From: Dendrolimus kikuchii | Lineage: Eukaryota > Arthropoda > Insecta > Lepidoptera > Lasiocampidae | Reading direction: 5' to 3' | Assembly (NCBI GenBank): GCA_019925095.2 | Contig: CM034398.1 | Location: 9,935,001 to 9,999,000, forward strand | DNA: 64,000 bases | Shown: in pieces, positions 11,260 to 22,140 of the stretch | How the letters are laid out: the number at the start of each line of letters is the position of its first letter | Numbering within the stretch: position 1 is the first letter of the stretch | The notes under the pieces: generated by a model | Databases searched by the model: none | What the model was told of the DNA's origin: nothing | Seen by the model: only the letters and a program-made list of their open reading frames with translations | Translations under genes and position numbers: made by a program

Positions 11260-11427
11260 ATAATGCAAAAGTTTGGATCGATGTTTGTTGTTTAATCACG
11301 GCTGAATGGATCTGGACGAAATTTATCACAGAGATAAAGAAAAGTATGCGGTTCTCGTGGGTCAACATTAACGCGAACGAAGCCTCGGACAGAAGTTAAT
11401 ATAATATTATAAATGCGAAATTGCGTT
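11260..11427 (+). repeat. Dispersed repeat, family D3, copy 1
   Basis: The order 'aatgcaaaagtttggat', 'atgtttgtt.tttaatcacg', 'gatctg', 'cacagaga', 'cggttctcgtggg', 'cgaagcc.cggacagaag' matches 62251-62441 and, on the minus strand, 29130-29284. A second truncated start ('tataaatgcgaaattgcg') follows immediately at about 11408. D3 resembles a lepidopteran short repeat in which a sense start and a 'gccgcggac(a)aaagctagt' end are typical. Confidence 0.55.
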
Positions 11428-11507
11428 TTTTCTTCATGACGCTTTCACGCCTAACTGCACAAGAGCGATGTCAAGAAATTTTGCATACACGTTGTTAAAG
11501 GTAGAGA

Positions 11508-11815
11508 AAAGGACATATATAATAATAAAATAATAACAGCCCATAAACGTCCCCCAGCTGGCTCGGGCCTCCCATTATTGGGAAACGGACAGTAACCCGC
11601 CACGCTTGTCCAAGACGGCTTGGCAGCTTTGACACATCGCTTATCTCGATGTGCAGGTTTCATCACGATATTTTCCTTCACCGTTGTTGGCACGTGGTAA
11701 TCGTAACAATATAGGTCAGAAAACTGCCTAAGTGGTTAATGCGTTTTGGCTAGGTTTTGAAACCGCGCCCTTTGCGTTTGGGACACGTGTGCTAGCCATT
11801 ACGCTACCATGAATT
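11508..11815 (-). mobile_element. tRNA-derived SINE, family S1, copy 2
   Basis: The minus strand repeats the S1 copy at 5484-5800: A-box-like 'tggtagcgtaatggctagc', B-box region 'gggcgcggtttcaaaacc' (degenerate), 'cacttaggcagttttctgac', 'ggtgaaggaaaatatcg', 'ggacaagcgtggcggg' and 'gaggcccgagcc', ending in a T/A-rich tail. The B-box damage and scattered substitutions indicate an old, inactive copy. Confidence 0.75.
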
Positions 11816-12300
11816 ACTTAGACAGGAAATAGGGTACCTTTAATACAGAAAAAGGTACTGTTTCAGAGGGATGGACGAATAAAGCCGAACAGATGGGTAC
11901 AGATAATATAATAAACTGGTAAAAATAGACACATAGACACACAAACATACACACTTGCACACTTTTAACAAGTAATAACTTTTGCTATTTTATAAGTACA
12001 CAATGTAGCAGAGCATACTAGATCCAAATATACAGTTGATGAATCACAAATAAGAATTTAGTTTCTAATACCACAAATTTGTATATTTTTCACGTAATGT
12101 GTTAATTCTAAGTTGGTTACTTACATCCTTTATTTCCATTATAATACAGTGCAAACTAGTTTAGGGGCTAGTAGAATCGAAAAAATACTGCCTGATCAAT
12201 ATATAAGTTTCAAATAAATAACATATTATTTGAATTCATATTTATTATATTTTCTTAATATATGTCTGTAAATATAAAAAAATACCTATTAAAAAGATAA
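11816..12300. other. No recognisable feature
   Basis: AT-rich, with a short CA-rich run near 11925-11965. Confidence 0.45.
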
Positions 12301-12577
12301 AAATGACGAGATCCGCCGACAGCGGGGCCAAGAGTCCAGGCTACCGGTGGTTATGGCTCCAGAGACAGAAACCTACTGACAATGCGTGCCGTGCTCAGAC
12401 GAACCGCCTTCTGTATCTGGCCCTTTATTTACCGAGCGAAAGCCTCTCCAGATGTCGATCGAGGTTCCTCACTACTAAATTGTTAACGGATACCACTATC
12501 GGTACGATGATCGTTGATTCCATATGCCACATGTCAGTAATCTCGAGCGCGAGGTTATTATTATTATTATTATATAT
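12301..12577 (+). repeat. Probable LINE or SINE 3' fragment with (TTA)n tail
   Basis: A locally GC-richer block (12303-12555) ends in a perfect run of TTA triplets at about 12556-12573, the kind of microsatellite tail seen on several non-LTR element families. The 104-codon plus frame over the block has no motif that I recognise, and its C-terminus is translated from the microsatellite, so I do not call it a gene. Confidence 0.35.
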
Positions 12578-12918
12578 AGCTATAATAATGTCACTATTGC
12601 ATTTATTAAAAAAATGACCTTTAAAAAAAGATGGCGTTCTAATAGCGTTTCATTGGTGCCACCGTTGTAATTTACTATCACATACATTGTCAGGCAACAA
12701 CAGTAACAATTTAATTTTAATGTGTTGCTTTCACGGTTAGTTTCACCTTCGGTACGAGTATTTTGGGTGAAAAATTAAGTTTGGGACTGGACGGGTTTGA
12801 GTATAGATCTTTTTATATTAAATACGTTTTATTTATAGTATATTCTTATTTATATTCGTTATTAGTTTTATTATAGTGTAGTTTATGATGTCTTCTATTT
12901 TTTTTATTAGTTCACGAG
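12578..12918. other. No recognisable feature
   Basis: AT-rich sequence without motifs. Confidence 0.45.
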
Positions 12919-13351
12919 AGTGTGTGAGACCCTATTATGTTAGGCTCGGCCACGAGATTCTCAATTTCGAGGTTACTTCGGACCCTCCAGCTACCATCCT
13001 CTCTTTTTGTTGGACCCAGAATCTTACGGAGAACCTTCCGTGGCCGAGCCTAACATGATAGGAGAAATAAAAACTCACCGCCTCCGCTGGCTCGGTCACG
13101 TAGAACGGATGGGACAGGATCGCAGCGTGAGGAAAGCATATTTGGGACGGCCGGTAGGTTGGCGTCCGGTCGGCCGTCCTAAATATCGCTGGAAGGACAG
13201 AGTAGAGGCGGACCTGTTGGAGCTAGGAGCCAGTAATTGGCATGAAACCGCACAGGACCGAGAAAAGTGGCATGTTCTCGTTTCGGATGCTAAGACCCAC
13301 TTTGGGTCGCTGAGCCAACGGACTAAGTAAGTAAGTAAGTGTGTGACACCC
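12919..13351 (+). mobile_element. LINE fragment with 5' inversion (twin priming) and TSD
   Basis: The insert 12933-13337 is flanked by AGTGTGTGAGACCC (12919-12932) and AGTGTGTGACACCC (13338-13351), a 13/14 direct repeat. The forward part, from about 13037, encodes a LINE C-terminus (pattern R-L-R-W-L-G-H-V-E-R-M, then G-R-P-K-Y-R-W-K-D-R-V) and ends in (TAAG)n at 13324-13340. The 5' part, 12933-13036, is inverted: its minus strand reads the segment that belongs directly upstream (K-V-L-R-K-I-L-G-P...W-R-V-R). The two parts overlap by 22 bases (12933-12954 against 13039-13060). Confidence 0.85.
13039..13330 (+). pseudogene. LINE reverse transcriptase C-terminal fragment
   Basis: About 97 codons in frame with the stop at 13328-13330 encode the C-terminal region that follows the RT domain in this LINE group: a basic R-L-R-W-L-G-H-V block, a G-R-P-K-Y-R-W block and a W-H-E-T-A-Q-D-R block. 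The frame continues upstream to a TTG at 13007, but those extra residues come from the inverted segment and are spurious. No RT catalytic motif is present, so it is a dead fragment. Clade is not assigned. Confidence 0.7.
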
Positions 13352-13920
13352 AACGGCCGGTCTTCCACTGTCTGCAAAATTTACATTAACGCGATCGAAG
13401 ACGCGGGAAAATCGTATGCAGATTAAAAAATAAAACTGCACAACAGAATAATGTCATCGTTCAAATTCTCTTAAGAAAATCCAATCGTTTAGTTATAAAG
13501 GACACGAACTACTACCGAACCAAACAGATTATATTGCAAAAAAATATACGAAACAAAATACAGTTTTCTAATCTCAAATGACTTTAGCACTTTTTTCCAT
13601 CCTCCACACGGCCCTCCAAGAGGAAAATATTTTTCCCTACGACTATTTGTCACAGCATTAGATTGGTAATGTCAAGGCCGTTCATTACGTAACCGTCAAG
13701 GATCAAGTCGACAAAAGCCTGTACCTTTTGATCAAGGAGAAATGTTTTCTTTAATTTTACTCTATACAAATTCTGTAGAATAGTAAAACAAATGTATTCC
13801 AGCAAAGTGAATAGTAGACGTTGGTGCTGGTAGAGTGCAAATGTACTTATATGATCAAGTTGAAGATAATTTCAAGAAAAGTCAGGTATAACGCATCTCA
13901 AATAAACGTGCATGTGTAGA
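13352..13920. other. No recognisable feature
   Basis: AT-rich sequence. Frames on either strand just to the left are antisense shadows of the LINE fragment. Confidence 0.45.
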
Positions 13921-14480
13921 TTTTTTCCTCTCTATTGAGAAGCTGGCAATCAGGCAGACTGCCAACCTACTGGAGAGTGGTTAGACGTTTTCAATACCAG
14001 GTACATAGCCAACGAGTTGGCAGCTTTTAGGTGAAGAGGGTACCCTTCCCCGAGGGTACCCTGAAAGAGAGCCAAGCGTAGGGGTGTCACAGATGTGTAG
14101 TATATAGTACCTTTGGTCTAATTCCTGCGGCACTACATAAAAGCGCATAGGAAAGGGGCGCACGTTAGGTTAGGTTAGGTTAGACATCCCCGTGTCCAAT
14201 CTTCCAGAGGCCGCGCTGGGAATACTGGCGCTCGGGGGTCCCACGCATCCCTTGGTGTGAAGCCTTCCGCCCAGGTCCGAGGATGGTGTCCCAAGAAAAG
14301 ACATTCCTCCGCTTCATAAAAAAAGGAGGTATGGGATACGGGGATGTCGTAAAGGGGTGGGATAAGGAGGATAGTATAGGAACAAAGGGGAAGTAGGCCA
14401 TCGGTACTGAATGAATCCTATCGGACCAGACGAAGTGAAAGGTGGTTTCAAGATCGTCGCAAGTGAAGAACAGCAATTTT
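13921..14480. other. Locally GC-richer block with four GTTAG units
   Basis: This 550-bp block is less AT-rich than its surroundings and contains 'gttaggttaggttaggttag' at 14164-14183 and a short hairpin around 14037-14062 (gggtaccc ... gggtaccc). Frames of 60 and 98 codons on the minus strand show no recognisable domain. It may be part of an unidentified transposable element. Confidence 0.35.
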
Positions 14481-15049
14481 GGAATTAACTTTGAAATACA
14501 CAGATAAACCCTTTAATTTTATTTAATGTAGATGTCAGAGGCCGATGAGTGAGAGTGGTTACATATACTAGGTATGTATGTTTCAGATGGTGGTTGTGAT
14601 CTAGGTAAGTAGACTCAGCGGTTTGAAGTCTATCAAAAATAACTCCTGCACAATTGTGTCTCTACCAGGTCAAAAATATTACGTAAACATTTAATAATTA
14701 TTATGCAATACAGCTTCACTCAGCGATAAATCAATTAAGAGATAGGCATTATAGCTTCTTGCCAAAATCTTGTCTCGTTAATGTCTTGTCATTAATTAGG
14801 AGTAGATTATATTATCTCATATACATACCGTATTTCTACTTTAATTTATTGCTGGTATAGACACAGCATAGCATTACGCCTTTTGTGGCCCCAGTGCCTG
14901 TTTGTTCTGTAGATTAATTTATTGTGTACTGGTTTATGATCGTAATTCTAGTATGGTTTTATTAGTAGAAGAATTAAGACCTTTCCACGTGTATGTATAT
15001 TCCATATGACCTTTGCACTGTATGTAAATTTATATTTATTCAGTATAGT
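14481..15049. other. No recognisable feature
   Basis: AT-rich, no frames of interest. Confidence 0.45.
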
Positions 15050-15392
15050 TATACAGGTTGGCAACTTTCAGCAGGACAGTAAGGAGAACTACCTAAACCA
15101 GTGCAGCTACACGAAAATGAACTTAAGAGACTAATTTTTGAGAAAAGGTCTTTGCAATTTCTGACATTAGTACTTCAATGATGGTTAGTCATATTACAAA
15201 TTTTGATCAGTATTAAAAACAGGATCGACTGGCATAAAAAAACATTTTTGTGTAAAATGGCCATTTTCTTGGTAACTGTACATTTTTTTAAATTCTGTGA
15301 ATGCGTATCAAAATTTCACAAAAACATTATAGTATAATCTCCTAAGACCATTTCACCCCTTAATGCCCCACCGAAGGATTCCATCCTGTATA
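15050..15392. mobile_element. MITE-like element with 12-bp terminal inverted repeats
   Basis: The left end TATACAGGTTGG (15050-15061) and the right end CCATCCTGTATA (15381-15392) are inverted repeats with one mismatch, bounding a 343-bp AT-rich non-coding segment. Such short elements usually borrow a transposase. No transposase frame is visible and the superfamily is unknown. A target-site duplication is not obvious. Confidence 0.5.
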
Positions 15393-15740
15393 TCTTCTAT
15401 ATATTAATACGTGAAGCAAAAACATAGCTAAAACTTCGTACCCCTTTTTACGAAAATTGCGCCGACGAAGGAGTATGAAATTTCGCACACTTATAATTTA
15501 TATAGAGAAAGAGTGCAGAATGCTAATTTTTTTTTATTATGCATAAAAAATACATTACATCAATAGAAAAAATTACACACACTATTATGTATTTGACATA
15601 CACAAATATATACTCTTTTGTTTATTGTTCAAGACAAATTAACAGTGTAGCCTTGGCGAAATCTGTGATTATAGAAGTATAGTCTTTGACATTAATTATT
15701 ATGGTCGAATTTCGACCACGGACGACCACTATTTTATTAT
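15393..15740 (+). repeat. Dispersed repeat, unclassified
   Basis: The block contains 'gtgaagcaaaaacatagct', 'acttcgtaccccttttta', 'gaggagtatgaaattt'-like sequence and an AT-rich tail. I recognise this pattern from insect repeats, but no second copy lies in the window, so the call rests on memory of similar sequences and is tentative. Confidence 0.3.
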
Positions 15741-16227
15741 TAAAATGTAAACAATTGTACAATATTTACCACTATCGTCGTTTCCAAGCTGATTTATTTT
15801 TGCTATGAGTTGCTTGGAAGAGATCGCTTTTTAGCAATAAGACCGCCCAAACATAGATTCCTAGTTTTATAGGGGCGTAATAAATTATGTTGTCATAATT
15901 CCGATGACTGTGTCAAATAGATAGATAGATAACTCTTAAACAATTTGAGAAGTAATAGTTAGGAATCTATGTTTTTTTGTAATATGGGAAAGAGTGTTTC
16001 AGTCGATTTGGCAATCAATACGTAACTGTATGCAATCATCCGAATTTGTTTTAAAGCCAGTACACACGACTAGTTTTATGTTTGAAATGTATGTCTATTG
16101 GTCCGCTAAAAACATTTTAATCCTCATAGTCACAGGATAAATCAATATAGTGTGTAGGAGGGGTCATTCACAAAGGCACGTCAACACGTACTTTAATCTA
16201 TCTTTTTCTACTTTAAGAATATTATTT
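15741..16227. other. No recognisable feature
   Basis: AT-rich, no frames of interest. Confidence 0.45.
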
Positions 16228-16768
16228 AAGTACTAGGATATGCCTGCAACTTTGTCCACGTTTAACTTGAAATTCTCGCGGGATTCCCAGGACACAAAAT
16301 ATCTCAGCATCTAAAAAATAATATAAGCTATACTTTTAGTGGAAACAGTGTCGCAATAAGCTAATTTTTATGCACCCCAACAACTTCAAACTGCTCCCGG
16401 GAAATATTCCGCGGAACGCCTGTGTTAAAAAATCCACACTTTTTATTACATAGCTATCGATCAGTGAAGAAATCGCATTGGGATTCGTTTTTTTTTTCAA
16501 TTAGGTTATATTAAATCATTCCCAGAAAGAATCCCGCGGGGTTCCCGGGATAAAATGTAGCGCAGATTTTAAGTCTTGGAATTTACTGTCGATTAAAGAA
16601 AACTGTATCCAAATATGTCTAGTAGTTTGTTCGTGAATCCCGAACCAACAGACCAGAAATCTAAAAAAATGCATCATGTTCTCCTTCGTTTATATAGTCT
16701 ATTTCATTTTTGAAATAGCTACAATGCACTGACACGGCATGTTTAGAATTTTATAATATTATAGATTA
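16228..16768 (+). repeat. 530-bp dispersed repeat, family D2, copy 2
   Basis: It starts at 'tactaggatatgcctgcaac' and ends at 'ttttataatattatagat', with the same landmarks in the same order as copies at 1960-2511 and 49505-50016 (for example 'cgggattcccaggacacaaa' near 16280). Copies differ by many substitutions and small indels. Confidence 0.65.
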
Positions 16769-16855
16769 AAACAGGTAGTCACTAATAAAACATTTCAGAA
16801 GTGGGTACAGCCAGAATATTTTATGTTTTATTTGATATTATTTAAACTAATATTA

Positions 16856-16990
16856 TACTGATCAACAAAATTGAATCAATTTTGTGAAAAAAACTCAAAG
16901 AACACGACGGTATTCTATGAGATTGAATGATTCAAATTTACGTTTACATGGTCGCTTTGGTTGATTCATTCAAATTAAAATACAAACTGT
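16856..16990 (+). repeat. 130-bp repeat, family D5, copy 1
   Basis: It has the order 'actgatcaacaaaattga', 'aacacgacggtattct', 'ttgaatgattcaaattta', 'acatggtcgctttggttga', shared with 43361-43500 and 60437-60570. It may be a short palindromic MITE: inverted motifs of the 'caattttgt/ttggttga' type lie near both ends. Confidence 0.5.
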
Positions 16991-16994
16991 TTGT

Positions 16995-17055
16995 CAGGAG
17001 CGTCGCAAGTGGAGATCCATAGTCTCTGCCTACCCCTGTGGGAAACAGGCGTATT
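16995..17055 (+). pseudogene. RTE-like LINE C-terminal relic
   Basis: One frame reads R-R-K-W-R-S-I-V-S-A-Y-P then G-K-Q-A and a stop, followed by a short tatgtatata tail. This matches the C-terminal pattern of the 48.4-kb LINE copy (K-W-H-S-V-V-R-A-Y-P-A-R) but is a different subfamily. Confidence 0.5.
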
Positions 17056-19139
17056 AATATGTATATATGGGTCAGAAAGAAAGAAATGAACCATCTAATA
17101 TTGGGTTAAAAGTTTTCATATAGGTACAAAGGTATGTTAGCAATTAGAAAGTCTAATCCATAACTAGCCAGTGTCTGCCTATCCGTTTTATGAGCGTGAT
17201 AGTCTCTGTACATACAGGCTACCAAATGGAGTCGAGTTGACTACATTGAGAACTCAAATCAAGCGCCTCTTGCGATAAAATTTGTTCATAACGTATCGGT
17301 AATACTAAGAAACCAGGATTGTATAATGTAAACATTATAACCCATAAAATAAAAAGGCACTACATTCACCAAATTGACGACGATATAAAGCATATGTGTA
17401 TTCGTAATAAACACATCAGATTTTGTCGCATTGTTATAACACTATATTATGGTAATATGAAACCATTGGCGAAATGGAGGGATGCGTACAACTTTTCCAT
17501 TTCCATATTTTATGTACAATTATTTACATAAAATATGCAAAAAAAATCTAAACAGAAACAGGATCGCTTTCAACAACTGTTAATAATACTTCAGAACAAG
17601 ACTGTACTGACATTTGTTGCGATAATCCGTACAAATTATCATTATTTAATATTGCTTCGTATGGTTTATATATCTAGCCATTTTCAAATTCTCATGAATA
17701 TTCAAATTAATCTTTAAGCAAACAATTACCAGACGAGAACTAGACACATATGACGCCAAGCTCTGGGGTGCTACTGGCTACTCAAAATATTGTGTATTAC
17801 TTAGCAGGTTTTTACACATATACACAATATTTGCATAAAAAGAATCAATAAAATTAAACTAAGCTAAAAACTTCGTGTACATAAAAAAAATATCTCAAAT
17901 ATACGACGCCTACAGTATCGCTTAATATTTCAGTGTTGTATATTCCATTCTGCAACACGTGTATAGATGTGTTAATGGATGTCATGGAAGATCACTCCCG
18001 TGATTTAAATGTAGGGTTGCGTGCCTTACTTAAAATCCAGAGGTGTTGTTTAAGGTACAGGGTGGCAAAACAAAAATAGAAAATAATAGGGAGCGCCACT
18101 TTCGCAAATTTATCTTAACTTTAGCAACTCCAATATTAGGCAAGGGTAATTTCGATACTACTTGTGATTTTTAGTACGACATCAAATATCGTGCAAGTAT
18201 CAAGTAGCTTTAGTTTAGCATGATGTTTACTTTAATAATAGTGACTATAATTTTGTAAGCAAGAACTTTAACACCTTGTGATTGTGAACAGAACTATTAT
18301 TTGATTAAAAGAAGCCAAACTAACCATTAAAAACCTATCGTGTCGGCTGTTCTTTGGTAAATATCGTGAAATTATATCGAAAAAAATTTGCTTCAAATTC
18401 CACTAGGCATCCTTGGTAAACTTTAAAAATCACTGCTCACGTGAAACTTAGTATTGTTATATGCGTATTTCGTTATTTTTTAGCGGATTTTAGTCTCTGA
18501 TCAACGTTAAAATTAAAATAACATGGATAATTTCGCTTTGTTTATGAATTCACTGACCTTGACTACAAATAAAATAGAATATTGTCACTAGGCGTAAAAA
18601 TTAGTTCTCGTTCTAGACGTTATGGACAGGTTATACTTGCTTTATCCGAGTCTTACTGAAATAGACCCCAGTTGTCTGTTGTACCCATAACACAAGCGTA
18701 ATTTTTCTCATACTACTCTGCCAAGTTATTTTTTTTATGAAATTAGTTACAACGTGCATAAATAAATAACATTAACTTTTCCTCCTACTTTATTTATTTT
18801 ATTTTATTTGTAAGGAATAGATTATATTTATAGGTATATATAGTATATGCGCCAGTTACAAAATCGGTGAATAAATATATGTATCCACCTTGTTTGTAAA
18901 TGGCTAATCTCGGTTGTTTCGCCATATGCTGGTATTATGGTGATGCATGCTTCCGTAGCCGGGATTTAAACCATTAAGTTAGCATAAAGTTATTACATCA
19001 TAATATGTACATACATAAATAACAATTTTATTTTGGATCTTCCTTAAACCTAATAAGCGTGCAATAAAGAAAGTTTTCAGAATTACTTTAAATGGTTACT
19101 ATATTCATTTTATATTGAAAAAATGAGGTTTTGACAGTG
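17056..19139. other. No recognisable feature
   Basis: About 2 kb of AT-rich sequence. The 60-70 codon frames at 17319-17717 are rich in Ile, Tyr, Asn and Lys as expected by chance. Confidence 0.4.
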
Positions 19140-19570
19140 CGACAGCTCTATTCGCAAGATAGACACAGCAATTTATAAAGAAAATCTAAATGCCCCTAAC
19201 TTCCAATACCTCACCTCCCGTCGAATATATAATATACTCTTACCCTAAATACATAAATCCTTTGCCAAACGCCTTCCTCCATACGTCCATATGGACGAAA
19301 CACACCCTCTAACAAAGAAATGTCAGCATCAAAGTTTAAACACCAATTAATTAAATGGTTAAAAACATTAAATTACAGCGACACAGAATGCATTTTAGGT
19401 AACCGACTATAACATTAGGGACACACACACCCAAGCGCACACACACACACAGGCAAAAATGTAGTCTTAATTTTAATTATTTAAATTCAAAATGTGTTAT
19501 TATCATAACTTTTAGTTCTAATTATATAAGGAAGAAGTAAGTTTACATAAATAAATATATTTGATATTTG
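19140..19570 (+). pseudogene. Degenerate LINE C-terminus and 3' UTR (Jockey/CR1-like)
   Basis: From about 19290 a plus frame reads N-K-E-M-S-A-S-K-F-K-H-Q-L-I-K-W-L-K and stops at 19409-19411. The F-K-x-x-L-x-x-W-L pattern just before the stop is typical of the very C-terminus of Jockey and CR1 type LINE proteins. A non-coding tail follows with CA-repeats and ends in 'ataaataaatatatttgat' near 19560. Frameshifts interrupt the upstream coding part. Confidence 0.4.
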
Positions 19571-21371
19571 AAACGAAATGATCGCTTGAACAAAAACAAC
19601 TAACTTAGCTCTTATCACTAACAGTAAAAAGTTTAAAGATAATCCACAAAAAGATATACATATGTGATGAAGGTGTGCATTAGTAGTGTGAGAGATTATG
19701 AGTACTAAAATGTAATAGTGTTAAAGGTTAAGCATAACACAATGTATAAACGCAAATTTCGTGACCATACCTCGCCAATGCAAACGATATGTTCGCTCGA
19801 AGGAGTAATACCAATTTTATTATTCACAATTTTATTTTATGTCCCCTTCATATTCCTATTGATTGTAACGATAGATCTCTTTAATGCAGCGAATCTCTAT
19901 TTGATGTTTGCAAAACGACTTTTTAATGGCCGTACTATCCGAACATCTTCTGCTACTACGTTATTTGAATTTGGACAAGCGAATGTGACGAAGGTATCTA
20001 GGTCGTGATACGTTACTGTTGTTACGTTATGATATGGGTCTCTTTACAATGTCACGGATGATATATGTGCGAGGAGGCAGGTATTACCCACTTTGTGTCA
20101 AGAGACGTAAAGCAGTTTCGTTTTTTTATTATACTGATTTATGTGTACGTCGTCGCGATCTAATTATTGTTTACTATTGAACAGAACTTCTTGGACACCC
20201 TAACATAACAAAAAAACAGCTTCGTTACTGAACAGATTGTGCGGAAGCATCAATAGCATCCTGAAGGGAATAGCCGATAAAATTTGGTCATTTGTTAAGA
20301 AGACCAAATCAATGTTAGTCATTGATTGATAGATATAAAGAAAAATCCACTAATATTATTGTGTGTTTCTCAATGTTTGTTTTTTTGACTGTGGTGTCTT
20401 TTAATAAGTAATTAACTACGTCTCAATGTCCCTGTTTTAACCCGTACAGGTAACCTTACGCAGACCATCCGTCCACAGGTCCTCTTGTGCTACTTTAGGT
20501 GATAAGATGTGCATCTTACAGACTGGGAGCTTAAGTCTAAGACTACTAAATGAATCAGATTGAATATTTTATTAAACAATTTATTCCATCGCACACTGAT
20601 ACTGGTCTTCAGATGAGTCGTCGAATGGGTTCGAGTATTTTGTGTCTCCTTCGTTCAAAAGTCTTACTAGGATAGCTTGAGGTCCCTAACTGGATTCAGC
20701 TCCATTCGATCGATTATTAATAGCGTTATTTTCTCAAACCTTTTTTTTATATTTAAATTACATTAATTATAATTTAGAACATAATCAAAAATTTAAATTT
20801 TTGTTTATAGCATTATCAAATAAGTGCTGAAGTTTTCGCAAACACACACATTTATCCTATGATAAAAATGTGTTTTAGTCACAACCTTATTTTTTTATTT
20901 ATACGGGTTATTTCAAGGATACCGCTATAATATTACCATGTTTATGCTTATTTCAATATTAGGCTAAATTGACTAAAACTTATTATACTTAGAACGTGTT
21001 GATAAACAGTATACAAAAACTTGGAAAAATTTAATTATTATGGACTCACTAAACATGATACTATTGAATTGAATCAAATATCGCACGGCATATTACATAA
21101 CACAAAAATAATATACGACACGCTTGTATAAAATGAGTAAAGGCAGGTTCAATCTGTGAAGCAGATAAACATCTGATCGCAATAAAACAGTGAATTTATT
21201 TTATGCGATCGCTAATCTAAACAACATGGCAAGTAAAAAAATAAACATCCGATGACGTTACGTTGGCTATTCTGGCTGGGTTATATTTGTTTTTATAACG
21301 TGCTGCTGACTAAAAAATAAACCAAAACATTTTTATTTTTTGGTTTTACGTTAAAACATTAACAGTTCCGA
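19571..21371. other. No recognisable feature
   Basis: AT-rich. The 96-codon plus frame at 19718-20008 has a hydrophobic stretch but no recognisable family, and nothing else supports it as a gene. Confidence 0.4.
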
Positions 21372-21612
21372 TTGCCCACTTTCCCGTCTTTCTATCCTAT
21401 TTTCCCTATCCCATGCCCCATTCCATCCCTCTATTCGATCCATTTACCCAATCCCCTTTATCCCGTCATCTTATCCCATCCCTTTTATTATATCCCTTCT
21501 AAACCATCCTTTCTATATAAAGGCTTCCAACACGCTTGCTACGCCCCTGGTGATGCAAAACACCTATAGGCGACGATAAGCACTTTTTAGGTCGACCGTC
21601 TCTCAATATAAA
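21372..21612 (+). repeat. LINE 3'-UTR-like repeat
   Basis: A pyrimidine-rich run (21380-21510, many C/T with 'cccatcc' blocks) is followed by 'ggcttccaacacgcttgcta' and 'caaaacacctataggcgacg', then 'gaccgtctctc' and an A-rich end. The 'ataggcgacgataagc ... cgtct' end resembles the 3' end of family D1 ('ataggcgatggtaaccgc ... cgtctg'), suggesting the two tails are related. Confidence 0.45.
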
Positions 21613-21839
21613 AAAATTAGCTGCATATTATTATAACATACTAGAGCACTCTTTTTAAACTTCAAAGTAGTATCTTGTAGGTGTTTATGAGTTTCTGACA
21701 TAAAACTAAAATAAAAAGACATCCATACGATAGAAGGCCATAAAATACGATCCTAAACTTCAAATATGTCATATTTTAATAACATCCATTTATTTCCTTT
21801 GTCAGATTAAGTTCAACTTTTATCATCTCTTTGTGTTAC

Positions 21840-22140
21840 TTAAGGCCGTGTTGCAGACTACAGCGGTATGTAAAGCGCAATTCATACCAAAGCCTCCAAC
21901 CCATCGACACAGCCCGCCGAAACAATTCGGCGGCCGTATGAAAAGGTTATGTCGGCAACAGGCTCTAGCCGATATGTTGGCGGTATATCAGCGGCTTGCG
22001 TACGCAAGTGCTCAGTCCCGCCGACACTGTCGAGCTGTATTTTTTATTCTTCATCTCCAACCGCTAACTAACCTGCCGACAAACAGTTACTGACATAGGT
22101 CGGTGGGTTGGCGGCTTAGGTGTCTATTGCACTCTAAGCG
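21840..22140. mobile_element. Possible MITE with imperfect inverted arms
   Basis: The block around 21875-21915 (gcaattcataccaaagcc, then ccaacccatcgac) is inversely repeated, imperfectly, at about 22095-22130 (gtcggtgggttggcggc, then ttgcact). The segment is less AT-rich than its flanks and shows no conserved coding frame. The exact ends are not defined. Confidence 0.35.

Noticed and set aside
12303..12617. 104-codon plus frame
   Set aside because: The C-terminal part is translated from the (TTA)n tail of a repeat and no motif is visible.
13007..13038. N-terminal residues of the 107-codon LINE frame as native protein
   Set aside because: They are translated from the inverted 5' segment. The true sequence for that part is on the minus strand.
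19718..20008. 96-codon plus frame with a hydrophobic segment
   Set aside because: A hydrophobic run is expected by chance in AT-rich frames. No other support.
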